Notes under the pieces: model-generated | Database searches by the model: none | What the model was told of the DNA's origin: nothing | Seen by the model: only the letters and a program-made list of their open reading frames with translations | Shown: one piece after another, positions 36,859-45,543 of the stretch | Numbering within the stretch: the first letter of the stretch is position 1 | How the letters are laid out: each line of letters begins with the position of its first letter | Made by a program: the position numbers and the translations under genes | Origin: Pedobacter sp. PACM 27299 | GTDB lineage: Bacteria; Bacteroidota; Bacteroidia; Sphingobacteriales; Sphingobacteriaceae | Assembly: GCF_001412655.1 (NCBI RefSeq) | Contig: NZ_CP012996.1 | Span: forward strand, 1,798,001-1,862,000 | Reading direction: 5' to 3' | DNA: 64,000 nt

Positions 36859-38898
36859 TTAAAATTGATGACGGATTAATAATTTAACCGCAGATTTCAT
36901 GTTTCCATTAATTTCATCCAGCCCGGAACCGATAAATGCCTGATGCGGGTAATAATAGAGGTCATAACGGCTCCAGAGGTCTAATTTTCTCCATAAACGG
37001 TACCTGAGGTTTAAAAAAGTGCGGATACCCTGGCCATAATATCCTCCGGAGCCAGAGCCATATAAAACATCAGCTTCGTAGGCATAAATTCTGGACTGAT
37101 AAGAAGTGGTATTGAAATAGGCCAGACGGATGTTCCCTGATATTTTTGAATGCATGGGCGTATAATAAATGTCCTGATAAATCAGGTATCCGAATTCTTT
37201 AAGCAGCTTTCCTTTTTGATATTGAATCAGTTCTATCCTTTGTGCTGTGCTGAATTTTTTATGGAATTTCCAGTTACAGTCTAGTCTGAAACTAGTATTT
37301 AGGAGGTTTTCTAAGGAGCGAACTGTATGTCCTGCTGCTGGATTTTGCTGTTTCCTTTCAGTTTTAAAGCGGGCCGTTAGTTTAAACTGTTTAATCGGGC
37401 TATAAACCAATTGTGCCAGCGTTTCATAGCCTCCGGAAGCCGTATCTACCCGGTACTTCTTTTCTGGGAATTTAAAATAATCCAGATAGAGGGCGAATTT
37501 CCAATGAGGATGCGGCTGGTAATTGATACCGAGGTAAAGCCCTTTTTCATTGCTGCTTGTGGTGTTTTCTCCAATTGCCTGGCTAAAGAAATTTACATAA
37601 TCTTTGTCGTATTTTCGATAAAGCAGCACCATGGAAATCGATCTGGAAAGGTTGGTCATTGCCCCTTGTAATACTGCCCATCCACCGGGAAAGCTTTTCG
37701 CCAGTTCTCCATAAAAGTAAATATTTTGAAAAGCTACATTATAGTGGAGGCCGAAGTTGCCTAGCTTTCTTCCTTCAAAGCCATATTTTTGGTAACTGCT
37801 GCTGTCTCTGCTGAAAGTCTGATCAAAGCGGGTGTGATTAGCAGAAATGCCTATGTTTAAGAAATTACTGAGGTATTGCAAAGTAGCTCCATATACCTCC
37901 TGAGCAAGGCGCTTCCTGTTTCTGATCTCAGCAGTATTACGGTGCAATCCGCTTTCTGAAATACTGCTTAAGGTATACTGGCCGTCCTGATCGGTTTTTA
38001 AACTTGCATCGCGTTTTCTGAAAGAATAGAAAGGGCTAAAGTAAAGGTGTTTGGGTAATCTAAAGGTACTGGCAATGCCCCGAAAAAAGGTGCTTTCATT
38101 AGAGGAGGTATAAGGTTTTAAGCCCAGGTCTTTACTGGCCAGGCTAGTTACATCAGGACCTTTTCCTAATGAAAATCCAGACCAAAGCGTCAGTCCTTGT
38201 CCGAATTGTAAGGTGTAATCTCCTATGACCAGCTTTTCAATACTTCGATAATTAAACAGGGCGAAATTTCCGGAAACAAAATCAATGGGTACCGGCTTTG
38301 TCCCGATGGTTTCACCGGCATCTTTTTTCATTAACAGCGAAAATGCACCAATTTTAGGATACTGGTATTTATAACTCAGCAGCAGTTTATCGGCGGAGCC
38401 CAGGTACCTGCTGCCCGGTAAATCCCGGAAGCCTTTTTGCCGTTCAAGCGTTCTTCCATATCGAAATAGCAGTTGCTGTTCCGCTTGCTGGTAAAGGTCT
38501 TTAAATTTCAAAGAAGCAAAGCGATTTACTGGGATAAGGGTAACAAATGGAAGCATCTTTTCAATTGTGATCAGATCGAAACCAGTAATTGCTTGTAGTT
38601 CCAGCAGATCCAATAATTTCCCATTGAGCAGTAGGTGCTCAAAAAAATTGCTGACCTGCAAAGGAGATAGCCAGAATAGTTTTTTCAACTCTTCTGCATT
38701 CGTATGATTTAAGTCTATCGGATGTTTCCTGAAAAAATCAAGCTGTTCTTGAAAGGCAGAAAGATCTTCCTCTTCCTTTCCGTTTTCAGCCAGGTTTTCC
38801 CTAAGCTCCATCACTTGTTCTTCTTCCTGTGCCTGGACAGGTAGCCATGGATAGCTGAGTAAGAGGAGTAAATAGAAGAATAGTGAGTAGGACATCAT
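36859..38898 (-). CDS. Secreted helix-hairpin-helix protein with barrel-like C-terminus
   Basis: A 679-residue exported protein. A signal peptide (1-23, ending PVQAQ) precedes an acidic segment. Helix-hairpin-helix-like units follow (about 55-120), with IDLNHTNAEELKKLFWLSP and LLELQAITGFDL, which are ComEA-like DNA-binding motifs. From about 170 on the chain has alternating aromatic and polar residues in beta-strands (for example FNLRYRLWRKLDLWSRYDLY), ending in Phe, so it looks like an outer-membrane barrel. The role is not established. Overlap-style spacing with comEC (3 bases) suggests a shared role in DNA handling at the envelope, which is inference. The upstream MerR gene is 53 bases away. 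Confidence 0.75.
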   Translation of the reverse strand: MMSYSLFFYLLLLLSYPWLPVQAQEEEQVMELRENLAENGKEEEDLSAFQEQLDFFRKHPIDLNHTNAEELKKLFWLSPLQVSNFFEHLLLNGKLLDLLELQAITGFDLITIEKMLPFVTLIPVNRFASLKFKDLYQQAEQQLLFRYGRTLERQKGFRDLPGSRYLGSADKLLLSYKYQYPKIGAFSLLMKKDAGETIGTKPVPIDFVSGNFALFNYRSIEKLVIGDYTLQFGQGLTLWSGFSLGKGPDVTSLASKDLGLKPYTSSNESTFFRGIASTFRLPKHLYFSPFYSFRKRDASLKTDQDGQYTLSSISESGLHRNTAEIRNRKRLAQEVYGATLQYLSNFLNIGISANHTRFDQTFSRDSSSYQKYGFEGRKLGNFGLHYNVAFQNIYFYGELAKSFPGGWAVLQGAMTNLSRSISMVLLYRKYDKDYVNFFSQAIGENTTSSNEKGLYLGINYQPHPHWKFALYLDYFKFPEKKYRVDTASGGYETLAQLVYSPIKQFKLTARFKTERKQQNPAAGHTVRSLENLLNTSFRLDCNWKFHKKFSTAQRIELIQYQKGKLLKEFGYLIYQDIYYTPMHSKISGNIRLAYFNTTSYQSRIYAYEADVLYGSGSGGYYGQGIRTFLNLRYRLWRKLDLWSRYDLYYYPHQAFIGSGLDEINGNMKSAVKLLIRHQF

Positions 38899-38951
38899 GA
38901 TGCCTAATCACTATATTATTTATTTAATAAAAGAATTAGTTAATACTTAAA

Positions 38952-39287
38952 TTATATTTCTTCGTTTAACTTTAACAAGAAGTCCTTTAACTTCTCCAGA
39001 GATGCAATGATCTTTTGGTTTTCTTTTACTTCAGAAGTGTTGTTTTTTAAGTGCTCTTTAGCGCCTTTAAGGGTGAATCCTTTATCATCTACCAGGTGGA
39101 AAATGATCTTTAGATTTTCAATGTCTTCAGGAGTGAATAAACGATTCCCTTTTTTGTTTTTCTTAGGCTGCAGTACATCAAATTCTTTCTCATAAAAGCG
39201 GATCTGAGATGCATTTACGTTAAACATTTCGGTCACTTCGCCCATCGTATAATACATTTTATTAATTTCCCGTTCTTTGTAAGGCAT
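38952..39287 (-). CDS. MerR-family transcriptional regulator
   Basis: A 111-residue regulator with an N-terminal winged-helix MerR domain (about 11-80), including YYTMGEVTEMF, SQIRFYEKEF and GNRLFTPEDIENL, then a short helical tail that would form the dimer coiled coil. No cysteine-based metal site or large ligand domain is present, so it resembles the small HTH-type MerR proteins widespread in Bacteroidota. It is divergent from alaS, and a shared 11-base motif sits just upstream of both start codons. A target is not known. Confidence 0.9.
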   Translation of the reverse strand: MPYKEREINKMYYTMGEVTEMFNVNASQIRFYEKEFDVLQPKKNKKGNRLFTPEDIENLKIIFHLVDDKGFTLKGAKEHLKNNTSEVKENQKIIASLEKLKDFLLKLNEEI

Positions 39288-39300
39288 AGTTTGATCTTGA

Positions 39301-39397
39301 TTATTAGTGGTTTACGGCATTTATATAAAGTGTTCAAATGTAAAGGGATTTTAGTAGAATACCGCAATAAAATTTTAATTTTGTTCACCACTAATAA
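39301..39397. promoter_or_regulatory. Divergent merR/alaS regulatory region with a matched 11-mer before each gene
   Basis: TTATTAGTGGT (39301-39311) and ACCACTAATAA (39387-39397) are exact reverse complements. Each therefore reads ACCACTAATAA in the direction of the gene it precedes, 13 bases before the merR ATG and 8 bases before the alaS ATG. TAATTTTG (39376-39383) is a -7 element for alaS, so the motif lies at or just after its transcription start. A strong Shine-Dalgarno-like AAGGAGAAGG lies directly before the alaS ATG, unusual for this phylum. Symmetry suggests a shared regulator or shared mRNA leader element. Confidence 0.5.
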
Positions 39398-39405
39398 GGA
39401 GAAGG

Positions 39406-42108
39406 ATGACAGCTAAGGAAATCAGACAGGCATACTTAAATTTTTTTGAATCAAAACAACATCATATTGTTCCATCTGCACCAATTGTAGTAAAGAACGA
39501 TCCTACTTTGATGTTCACCAATGCGGGAATGAACCAGTTTAAGGATTTGTTTCTGGGTGAAGCACCGATTAAATATCCACGTGTAACAGATACACAACGT
39601 TGTTTACGTGTTTCTGGTAAACATAACGACCTGGAAGAAGTAGGTATTGATACCTATCACCATACCATGTTTGAGATGTTAGGGAACTGGAGCTTTGGAG
39701 ATTACTTTAAGAAAGAAGCCATTTCCTGGAGCTGGGAGCTTTTAACCGAAGTATACAAAATCCCTAAGGATAAGTTATATGTATCCATCTTTGAAGGAGA
39801 CGAAAAAGAAGGACTGCCAAGAGATACTGAAGCTTACGAGCTTTGGAAACAATTTGTTCCGGAAGACCGCATCATATTAGGAAATAAAAAAGACAACTTC
39901 TGGGAAATGGGAGATATGGGACCTTGCGGTCCATGTTCAGAGATTCATGTGGATTGTCGTTCAGCAGAAGAACGTGAGGCAGTAAGCGGAAAAGATCTTG
40001 TAAATGCCGATCACCCTCAGGTGATTGAAATCTGGAACAATGTATTTATGCAGTTTAATCGTCTTAAAGATGGTTCATTGCAGCCTTTACCGGCGCAGCA
40101 CGTAGATACAGGAATGGGCTTTGAGCGTTTGGTTCGTGTATTACAGGAGAAATCTTCTAACTATGATACCGATGTTTTCCAGCCAATGATTCAGGTGATC
40201 GCTAGACATTCTGGTGTGGTATATGGTACAGAAGAGAAAACCGACATCGCCATGCGCGTAATGGCAGATCATATCCGTGCGATATCTTTTGTAATTGCGG
40301 ATGGTCAGCTGCCTTCAAATAATAAGGCTGGTTATGTGATTCGCCGAATTCTTCGTCGTGCAGTTCGATATGCTTATACTTTCTTAAACCTGAAAGAACC
40401 ATTTCTAAACCAATTGGTACCAGTTCTGGCCGAGCAGTTTAAAGGTGTATTTGATGAGCTTTATTTGCAGCAGGATTTTGTGCAGAAAGTAGTATTGGAG
40501 GAAGAAGTTTCCTTCCTGAGAACTTTAGCCACAGGAATTCAGCGCTTTGAAAACTTTACGAAAAAACAAGGAGAGCTGTTGATGTCTGAAAATGCCATTG
40601 AATCTGAGAAATCATTCGATGACAATTGGGTATACAGCATCTTAAAAGACCAGATGGTCATTCCTGGAGAATTTGCTTTCGAACTGAATGATACTTATGG
40701 CTTCCCAATCGACTTAACCGAATTGATGGCCAGAGAGAAACGTTGGTTGGTGGATATGGAAGGGTATAATAAGGCCTTAACCTTACAGAAAGAAAGATCA
40801 AGAGCGGCAACTGCAGTAGATACCGGCGACTGGATCATGGTGAATTCCGATCTGGAAACGGATTTTGTAGGTTATGACGATTTCGAAGTAGAAACGAAAA
40901 TTATAAAATACCGTAAAGTGAATGCGAAAGGAAAAGATCAATACCAGATTGTATTGAGCAAAACACCTTTCTATGCAGAAAGCGGCGGACAAGTTGGTGA
41001 TACCGGCAGATTAGAAGACCATAGCAGATTGTTCTTTGTTGAAGTAACTGATACTAAGAAAGAGAATGGCGTGATCGTTCATTATACCGATACTTTACCA
41101 GAAGATTTAGACGGTTTATTCTGGGCAGTGATAGACGAAGACAAGCGTTTATTATCTCAGGACAATCATACGGCAACTCACTTACTGCATGCAGCTTTGA
41201 AAAAAGTGCTGGGCAGTCATGTGAATCAAAAAGGTTCCCTGGTTAATCCTGATTACTTACGCTTTGACTTTTCTCATTTCGCGAAGATCAGCGAAGAAGA
41301 TCTGGCGCAGATAGAACATCTGGTAAATCAAAAGATCAGAGAGAATATTCCTTTGAAAGAACAAAGAGATGTGCCTTATGAACAAGCCATTTCAAGTGGG
41401 GTAACCGCTTTGTTTGGAGAGAAATATGGCGATTTCGTTCGTGTAATTACTTTTGATGACCATTATTCTAAAGAACTTTGCGGTGGTACACACGTAAAGG
41501 CTACCGGGCAGATTGGTTATTTCAAGATCATTTCTGAGAGTGCTGTAGCAGCTGGTGTGAGACGTATCGAAGCCATTACAGCGGATAAAGCCGAAGCCTT
41601 TATTTTAGAACAAAATAGAGAGCTGAACGAACTTAGGGCCTTGTTAAAAGGGAATAAAGACCTTAAAGCTGCGGTATCTTCTTTATTGGAAGAGAATGCC
41701 AAGCTGAAAAAAGAAGCGGAAAAAGCAGTAGGAGAGCAAAGTGCTAATTTGAAACATGAAATTGTTCATCACCTAAAAACCATTAATGGTGTAAATGTGA
41801 TTGCGACTCATGTAGATCTTCCGAATGCAGATGCAGTGAAAAATCTGGCTTTCTCTGTGAAAGATCTGGTAGATGATTTGTTATTGGTGTTCACCACTTT
41901 AATTGATGATAAACCTGGTATTACAGTGATGCTTTCGGAGAACCTGATTAAGAGCAAAGGTTTAAATGCCTCTAACATCGTGAGAGAACTGGCTAAAGAT
42001 ATCCAGGGTGGCGGCGGTGGCCAGCCATTTTATGCAACTGCAGGCGGTAAGAACAAGGATGGCTTAGCTACAGTGTTAACTAAGGTAGAAGCGCTGATTC
42101 CAGCATAA
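39406..42108 (+). CDS. alaS: Alanyl-tRNA synthetase
   Basis: A 900-residue class II tRNA synthetase that charges tRNA-Ala. The N-terminal catalytic core includes PTLMFTNAGMNQF (about 28-40). The editing domain carries the zinc-type ligands HTATHLLH and CGGTH, and the C-terminal glycine-rich GGGGQPFYATAGGK belongs to the C-Ala domain. Length and order match the family, with no missing segment. The ATG follows a strong AGGAG ribosome-binding site. An intrinsic terminator follows, so it forms a single-gene transcript. Confidence 0.98.
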   Translation: MTAKEIRQAYLNFFESKQHHIVPSAPIVVKNDPTLMFTNAGMNQFKDLFLGEAPIKYPRVTDTQRCLRVSGKHNDLEEVGIDTYHHTMFEMLGNWSFGDYFKKEAISWSWELLTEVYKIPKDKLYVSIFEGDEKEGLPRDTEAYELWKQFVPEDRIILGNKKDNFWEMGDMGPCGPCSEIHVDCRSAEEREAVSGKDLVNADHPQVIEIWNNVFMQFNRLKDGSLQPLPAQHVDTGMGFERLVRVLQEKSSNYDTDVFQPMIQVIARHSGVVYGTEEKTDIAMRVMADHIRAISFVIADGQLPSNNKAGYVIRRILRRAVRYAYTFLNLKEPFLNQLVPVLAEQFKGVFDELYLQQDFVQKVVLEEEVSFLRTLATGIQRFENFTKKQGELLMSENAIESEKSFDDNWVYSILKDQMVIPGEFAFELNDTYGFPIDLTELMAREKRWLVDMEGYNKALTLQKERSRAATAVDTGDWIMVNSDLETDFVGYDDFEVETKIIKYRKVNAKGKDQYQIVLSKTPFYAESGGQVGDTGRLEDHSRLFFVEVTDTKKENGVIVHYTDTLPEDLDGLFWAVIDEDKRLLSQDNHTATHLLHAALKKVLGSHVNQKGSLVNPDYLRFDFSHFAKISEEDLAQIEHLVNQKIRENIPLKEQRDVPYEQAISSGVTALFGEKYGDFVRVITFDDHYSKELCGGTHVKATGQIGYFKIISESAVAAGVRRIEAITADKAEAFILEQNRELNELRALLKGNKDLKAAVSSLLEENAKLKKEAEKAVGEQSANLKHEIVHHLKTINGVNVIATHVDLPNADAVKNLAFSVKDLVDDLLLVFTTLIDDKPGITVMLSENLIKSKGLNASNIVRELAKDIQGGGGGQPFYATAGGKNKDGLATVLTKVEALIPA

Positions 42109-42144
42109 ATTATTTTTGCCGCAAGGCGAAAAATATACTAAAGG

Positions 42145-42180
42145 AGGAGCTGTCTGAAAAGATAGCTCCTTTTTTATTTT
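42145..42180 (+). terminator. Intrinsic terminator of alaS
   Basis: A 10-bp stem AGGAGCTGTC/GATAGCTCCT (one T-G pair) with a 6-base loop is followed by TTTTTTATTTT, 36 bases after the alaS stop codon. Confidence 0.88.
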
Positions 42181-42492
42181 AGAAAGAAATGATGCTATAT
42201 AAAAAAGTTTATTGCTGTGTTGATTTTGATTGATGATGAGGAATGGTCATTAAATATGCTGACCTAAACTGAAAAAAACATTTGATTAGGCCTCTTTCTC
42301 CAATGCTTTAACTTGTGTTGAGTGGCCTATCTGTTTTGCTATTGTTTTGCTGTTTTTTTGCTATTGTTTTGCTCAGCGCTTGCTCCAGCAAAAGAAAAGA
42401 AATAGCGTAGTAAAATGATGACAAACGTATTTTTGAAGAAAATAAAGTCTGAGTCAGACCTTATTAATAGTTAAGGAGCTCAGCCTTTACAT

Positions 42493-42530
42493 AAAAAAAC
42501 TCCTTGTACAGTAAGGACTGTACAAGGAGT
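42493..42530 (-). terminator. Intrinsic terminator of the small acidic protein gene
   Basis: A perfect 14-bp stem (ACTCCTTGTACAGT/ACTGTACAAGGAGT) with an AAGG loop lies 17 bases past the stop codon; on the minus strand it is followed by seven T residues. It is among the strongest hairpins in the window. Confidence 0.88.
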
Positions 42531-42547
42531 AGTATGGATTGATGCTT

Positions 42548-42793
42548 TTACTTAGGATCTTTTTTTGGGGCAATCCCCTTATCTACATCCAGTGTAAAAG
42601 ATGCTTCTGAAGCATCAAATGCTTGTTTGAGTAAATCAATTGGCGGTTGTTCAATCTCCTGCTCTGTGGGTTGATCAAAATTTTCATCAAAACCATTGGA
42701 GTGAATGTCTTTCTGACTTTGTTGATCATCTACTTCCGAATTTAGCGCATCATCTAGAGGAACATTGTCTTCTGGGTTTTCTGGGATAGCCAT
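42548..42793 (-). CDS. Small acidic protein of unknown function
   Basis: An 81-residue, strongly acidic and Gln/Asn-rich protein (DNVPLDDALNSEVDD, PTEQEIEQPPID) without cysteine, membrane segment or signal peptide, probably disordered with a basic KKDPK end. No family was recognised. The support for a real gene is the clear ATG, normal codon use and a very strong terminator directly behind it. It is a single-gene unit upstream (on the minus strand) of nothing else. Confidence 0.7.
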   Translation of the reverse strand: MAIPENPEDNVPLDDALNSEVDDQQSQKDIHSNGFDENFDQPTEQEIEQPPIDLLKQAFDASEASFTLDVDKGIAPKKDPK

Positions 42794-42871
42794 AGTTTAA
42801 TATTTAAGTATATAGGCATAACAGTATATCTTTCTGCTTGTTTCACCAATTGAGGCAAAATTTAAGAAAGA

Positions 42872-43303
42872 TTAGGCTTCCGGCCAGTGAAATACCAGGG
42901 GGAATCCATCAGGATCTCTGACATATAATGCCTTATAACCATAAGAAGTACTGGATGGTACGGTTACATCTACACCATTAGACTGGAGATATTGGTAAAC
43001 ATGCTCTAATTCTGAACAGCCAAAATGGATAGACATGTCATGACGCTCCAGCCAATCATGAGCTGTGGCAGGTTTAGGACAGGTTTTTTCTCCACGGGGT
43101 TCTAGCAGCAGTTCGGTTCCATTTAAGCCCAATCGTGCCCATTTGAAATTATCTGGCTTTTCGGGAGCTTCAGAAGTTTCTATGAGGTCAAAACCGAGTA
43201 AATCCCGGTAAAAACGTACGGATGCAGGCATATTGAAAACCGAAAGCAGAGGTGTAAATCCCTGGATTTTTATCGGTTTTACTGAAGTCGTATCATTTGA
43301 CAT
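42872..43303 (-). CDS. VOC (glyoxalase/bleomycin-resistance fold) protein
   Basis: A 143-residue vicinal-oxygen-chelate protein with two beta-alpha-beta-beta-beta units: PLLSVFNMPASVRFYRDLLGF at the start of the first and the second including HFGCSELEHVYQYL and VRDPDGFPLVFHW at the end. The Glu/His metal ligand positions are suggested by the HFG His and the C-terminal H, though metal use is uncertain. Members include bleomycin-binding proteins, dioxygenases and lyases, and the specific role here is unknown. A second VOC gene is divergent from it, at 43450. Confidence 0.82.
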   Translation of the reverse strand: MSNDTTSVKPIKIQGFTPLLSVFNMPASVRFYRDLLGFDLIETSEAPEKPDNFKWARLGLNGTELLLEPRGEKTCPKPATAHDWLERHDMSIHFGCSELEHVYQYLQSNGVDVTVPSSTSYGYKALYVRDPDGFPLVFHWPEA

Positions 43304-43418
43304 AAAATTCTCCTTTTTTGCTGGTTAACAGATCATTCCATTAAGATAATAGAATATTTGGAATCGAACAATGATATATGAATTATTTATTGTGCTATAT
43401 TTCCTAACCATTAAGCCT

Positions 43419-43426
43419 TAGCTTTG
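43419..43426 (+). promoter_or_regulatory. -7 promoter element of the two-domain VOC gene
   Basis: TAGCTTTG matches TAnnTTTG. Transcription would start near 43433, which excludes an upstream TTG start at 43429 and supports the ATG at 43450. No good -33 element was seen at the right distance. Confidence 0.45.
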
Positions 43427-43449
43427 TTTTGTACAAAAAGCTACGTGTT

Positions 43450-44106
43450 ATGGAGATTAGAGAATTACAGCTCATTACAAATCAGTTAGAAGAAACGGAA
43501 ACGTTTTACAATCAAATATTAAACATCCCTACTCAAGATAAAAACGAAAATGAGCGGTCTTTTCTCATTGGAAAAACCAAATTGTCATTTGTATTGGGAT
43601 CGGAAGATCATCCGGTTTATCACCTTGCCTTTGATATTCCTAAAAATCAGCTGATGGAAGCTTATCAATGGTTAAAACAAAGGACCTCAATCATTCCGGT
43701 AACGCCGGAAACAGACTTTTCTAATTTCGAATTGTGGAATTCAAAATCCTTTTATTTCCATGATAACAATGAGAACCTTTTGGAACTGATTTGCCGTTAC
43801 GATCTTGATAATGAAGCAACGAAACCATTTGATGGTGCTGCTATATTATCTGTTTCTGAAATCGGATTGGTATCTGAGGATGTTCCATTTTTGGCGGAGA
43901 CTTTAATGAGCAAATACAGCCTGGATATCTATGAAAAACAACCTGCACAAGATAATTTTACTGTACTGGGCGATGAGCAGGGCTTATTGATCCTGGTCAA
44001 TGAAGATAGAAACTGGTATCCTACCGAGCAAAAAGCAAAACCTTTTCCGCTAAAAGTGATTTTAAACAATGGGACTGGAGAGGATCTGGAGCTGAGCTTT
44101 TCTTAA
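43450..44106 (+). CDS. Two-domain VOC (glyoxalase-like) protein
   Basis: A 218-residue protein with an N-terminal VOC unit (about 1-125; ELQLITNQLEETETFYNQIL, HLAFDIP, FYFHDNNENLLELICR) and a weaker second unit (about 130-215; ILSVSEIGLVSEDV). The N-terminal unit has both candidate metal ligands (HLAF, and the Glu in LLELIC). The enzyme activity is not known. The start is the ATG at 43450; codons from 43429 would precede the likely transcript. Its stop directly abuts the stop of the convergent histidine kinase gene, with no intervening base. Confidence 0.75.
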   Translation: MEIRELQLITNQLEETETFYNQILNIPTQDKNENERSFLIGKTKLSFVLGSEDHPVYHLAFDIPKNQLMEAYQWLKQRTSIIPVTPETDFSNFELWNSKSFYFHDNNENLLELICRYDLDNEATKPFDGAAILSVSEIGLVSEDVPFLAETLMSKYSLDIYEKQPAQDNFTVLGDEQGLLILVNEDRNWYPTEQKAKPFPLKVILNNGTGEDLELSFS

Positions 44107-45423
44107 TTAAGTACCGATATAAAGGGGGAGGGATACATAAAAAACAGTTCCCTCGCCTTTTTGGCTTTCGAACCATATCTTTCCTCCCTGTGCATGTGTA
44201 TATTCTTTACAAAGAAATAGCCCCAGACCAATGCCTTTTTCATTGTCTGTACCATAAGTAGACTGGGCTTTCAGCGAAAATATTTCCGGCTTGTTTTCAT
44301 CAGGAATGCCGTTTCCAGTGTCACGAACCGCAATCAGGCAATCTTGTCCATACCGGCTGGCATTCAGTTCTATCAATCCCTCAGAAGGCGTGAACTTGAT
44401 GGCATTGCCAATAATGTTCCTGACAATCAATTGCAGCATGTGTACGTTTGAAAATAATTCCAGAGAAGTATCTATGTCTGCAGTAAAAGTGATTTTTTTT
44501 TCTTTAGAGGCGGCTTTTTGAGTGATAATTACCGAATCCAGGGCTTCATGTAATTTGTTGATTTCCATCGCCGTTTTTCCATTGTTGAGTTCTGCACGAG
44601 ACCAGGAAAGCATATTGTCCAACATTTCCTGAGTTCCACTCAAGGCATTGGTCAGCTTTTTATCCATCATTTCTTTCTCTTCAGTACTGAGAATATCCAT
44701 GCGGAAAAGATCCATATAACTTTGTATTGAGGCTAGTGGAGCGCGAAGATCATGGGCGATAATGGAAAAGAATTTCGTTTTCTCGTGGTTCATCCGTTCT
44801 AAGACGGCAGTTTTCGCAGCAGCATCTTGTTTTTCTTTAAAATAAGCAGTTTTAAGGTAAAATAACCCAAGGAAAGTCACCAGAATGGTGATGATATAGG
44901 TGGAAGCAATGTCTGCGAAAACAGCTGCTCTGTCCTGATAAGCATCCTTAATGTATCCTGGGTTTTTGTATTCAAAAAAGAGCAAACCTAATCCTGTAGT
45001 CAAACAAAGTATGGACCATAGCCAGTACTGACCTCTTGGCGATATGATCATGATCATAAAGAAAGCAATAGATAGAGAGAGCAGGGAAGGGCCTTTTATG
45101 CCATTATTGAAGAAATAAATACTCCCTAATGCTAATAATACCATTAGGGAAGAGAGAATGATGCTGTATTTAAACTGTTTTTTGAATCTGGAAAGATAGT
45201 ATGTAAAACACAATACAACTAATAAGAAGGCAAACAGAACGGAAATGGTTTGCATGCCGTTGTAGTAATTAAAAGGGACATCATACCCTATAATGAGGAT
45301 AGCAATGAGGCTAATGCCATTAAAAACCTGATTTTCAAGGTTAAAATGGGCACTTGGTCCAACCAATTTGTAGACCAGTTTTTTTAGGCCGTCAACGACG
45401 TGGGAGATCCTTTCTGGTATCAT
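44107..45423 (-). CDS. Membrane histidine kinase with polytopic N-terminal sensor (orphan)
   Basis: A 438-residue kinase with about six or seven N-terminal helices in residues 30-195, no large periplasmic loop, and a short coiled linker. The phosphoacceptor is H224 in IIAHDLRAPLASI, followed by NIIGNAIKFTP (N box), RDTGNGIPDEN and KGIGLGLFLCKEYTHAQGG. The N-terminal part is reminiscent of MASE-type membrane sensors. No receiver domain or response regulator is next to it. It is divergent from another orphan kinase at 45544, 120 bases away. Confidence 0.88.
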   Translation of the reverse strand: MIPERISHVVDGLKKLVYKLVGPSAHFNLENQVFNGISLIAILIIGYDVPFNYYNGMQTISVLFAFLLVVLCFTYYLSRFKKQFKYSIILSSLMVLLALGSIYFFNNGIKGPSLLSLSIAFFMIMIISPRGQYWLWSILCLTTGLGLLFFEYKNPGYIKDAYQDRAAVFADIASTYIITILVTFLGLFYLKTAYFKEKQDAAAKTAVLERMNHEKTKFFSIIAHDLRAPLASIQSYMDLFRMDILSTEEKEMMDKKLTNALSGTQEMLDNMLSWSRAELNNGKTAMEINKLHEALDSVIITQKAASKEKKITFTADIDTSLELFSNVHMLQLIVRNIIGNAIKFTPSEGLIELNASRYGQDCLIAVRDTGNGIPDENKPEIFSLKAQSTYGTDNEKGIGLGLFLCKEYTHAQGGKIWFESQKGEGTVFYVSLPLYIGT

Positions 45424-45543
45424 TACCTAAAAATAAGCAAAGTATTTGATGATGTGGAAAATATTAGCGCAATTGGGAATGATTTTGAAATATAGGCTAG
45501 CTGCTATTCGTGGTATGAGTCTTGTACGGATTAATATTAGATT

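Larger units (their letters stand above)
42109..42547. other. Gene-free AT-rich spacer between alaS and the small acidic protein gene
   Basis: This is the only gene-free stretch above 300 bases. It contains the alaS terminator (42145-42180), an exact 18-base direct repeat (42334-42351 and 42356-42373, core TTGCTATTGTTTTGCT), and an interrupted palindrome GTCTGAGTCAGAC (42447-42459). That palindrome extends to AATAA...TTATT on both sides with one mismatch. The terminator of the minus-strand gene (42493-42530) completes it. No reading frame with codon bias was found on either strand. Confidence 0.6.

Noticed and set aside
39288..39405. T-box leader in front of alaS
   Set aside because: No space for a T-box and no T-box core sequence was seen; T-boxes are not expected in this phylum.
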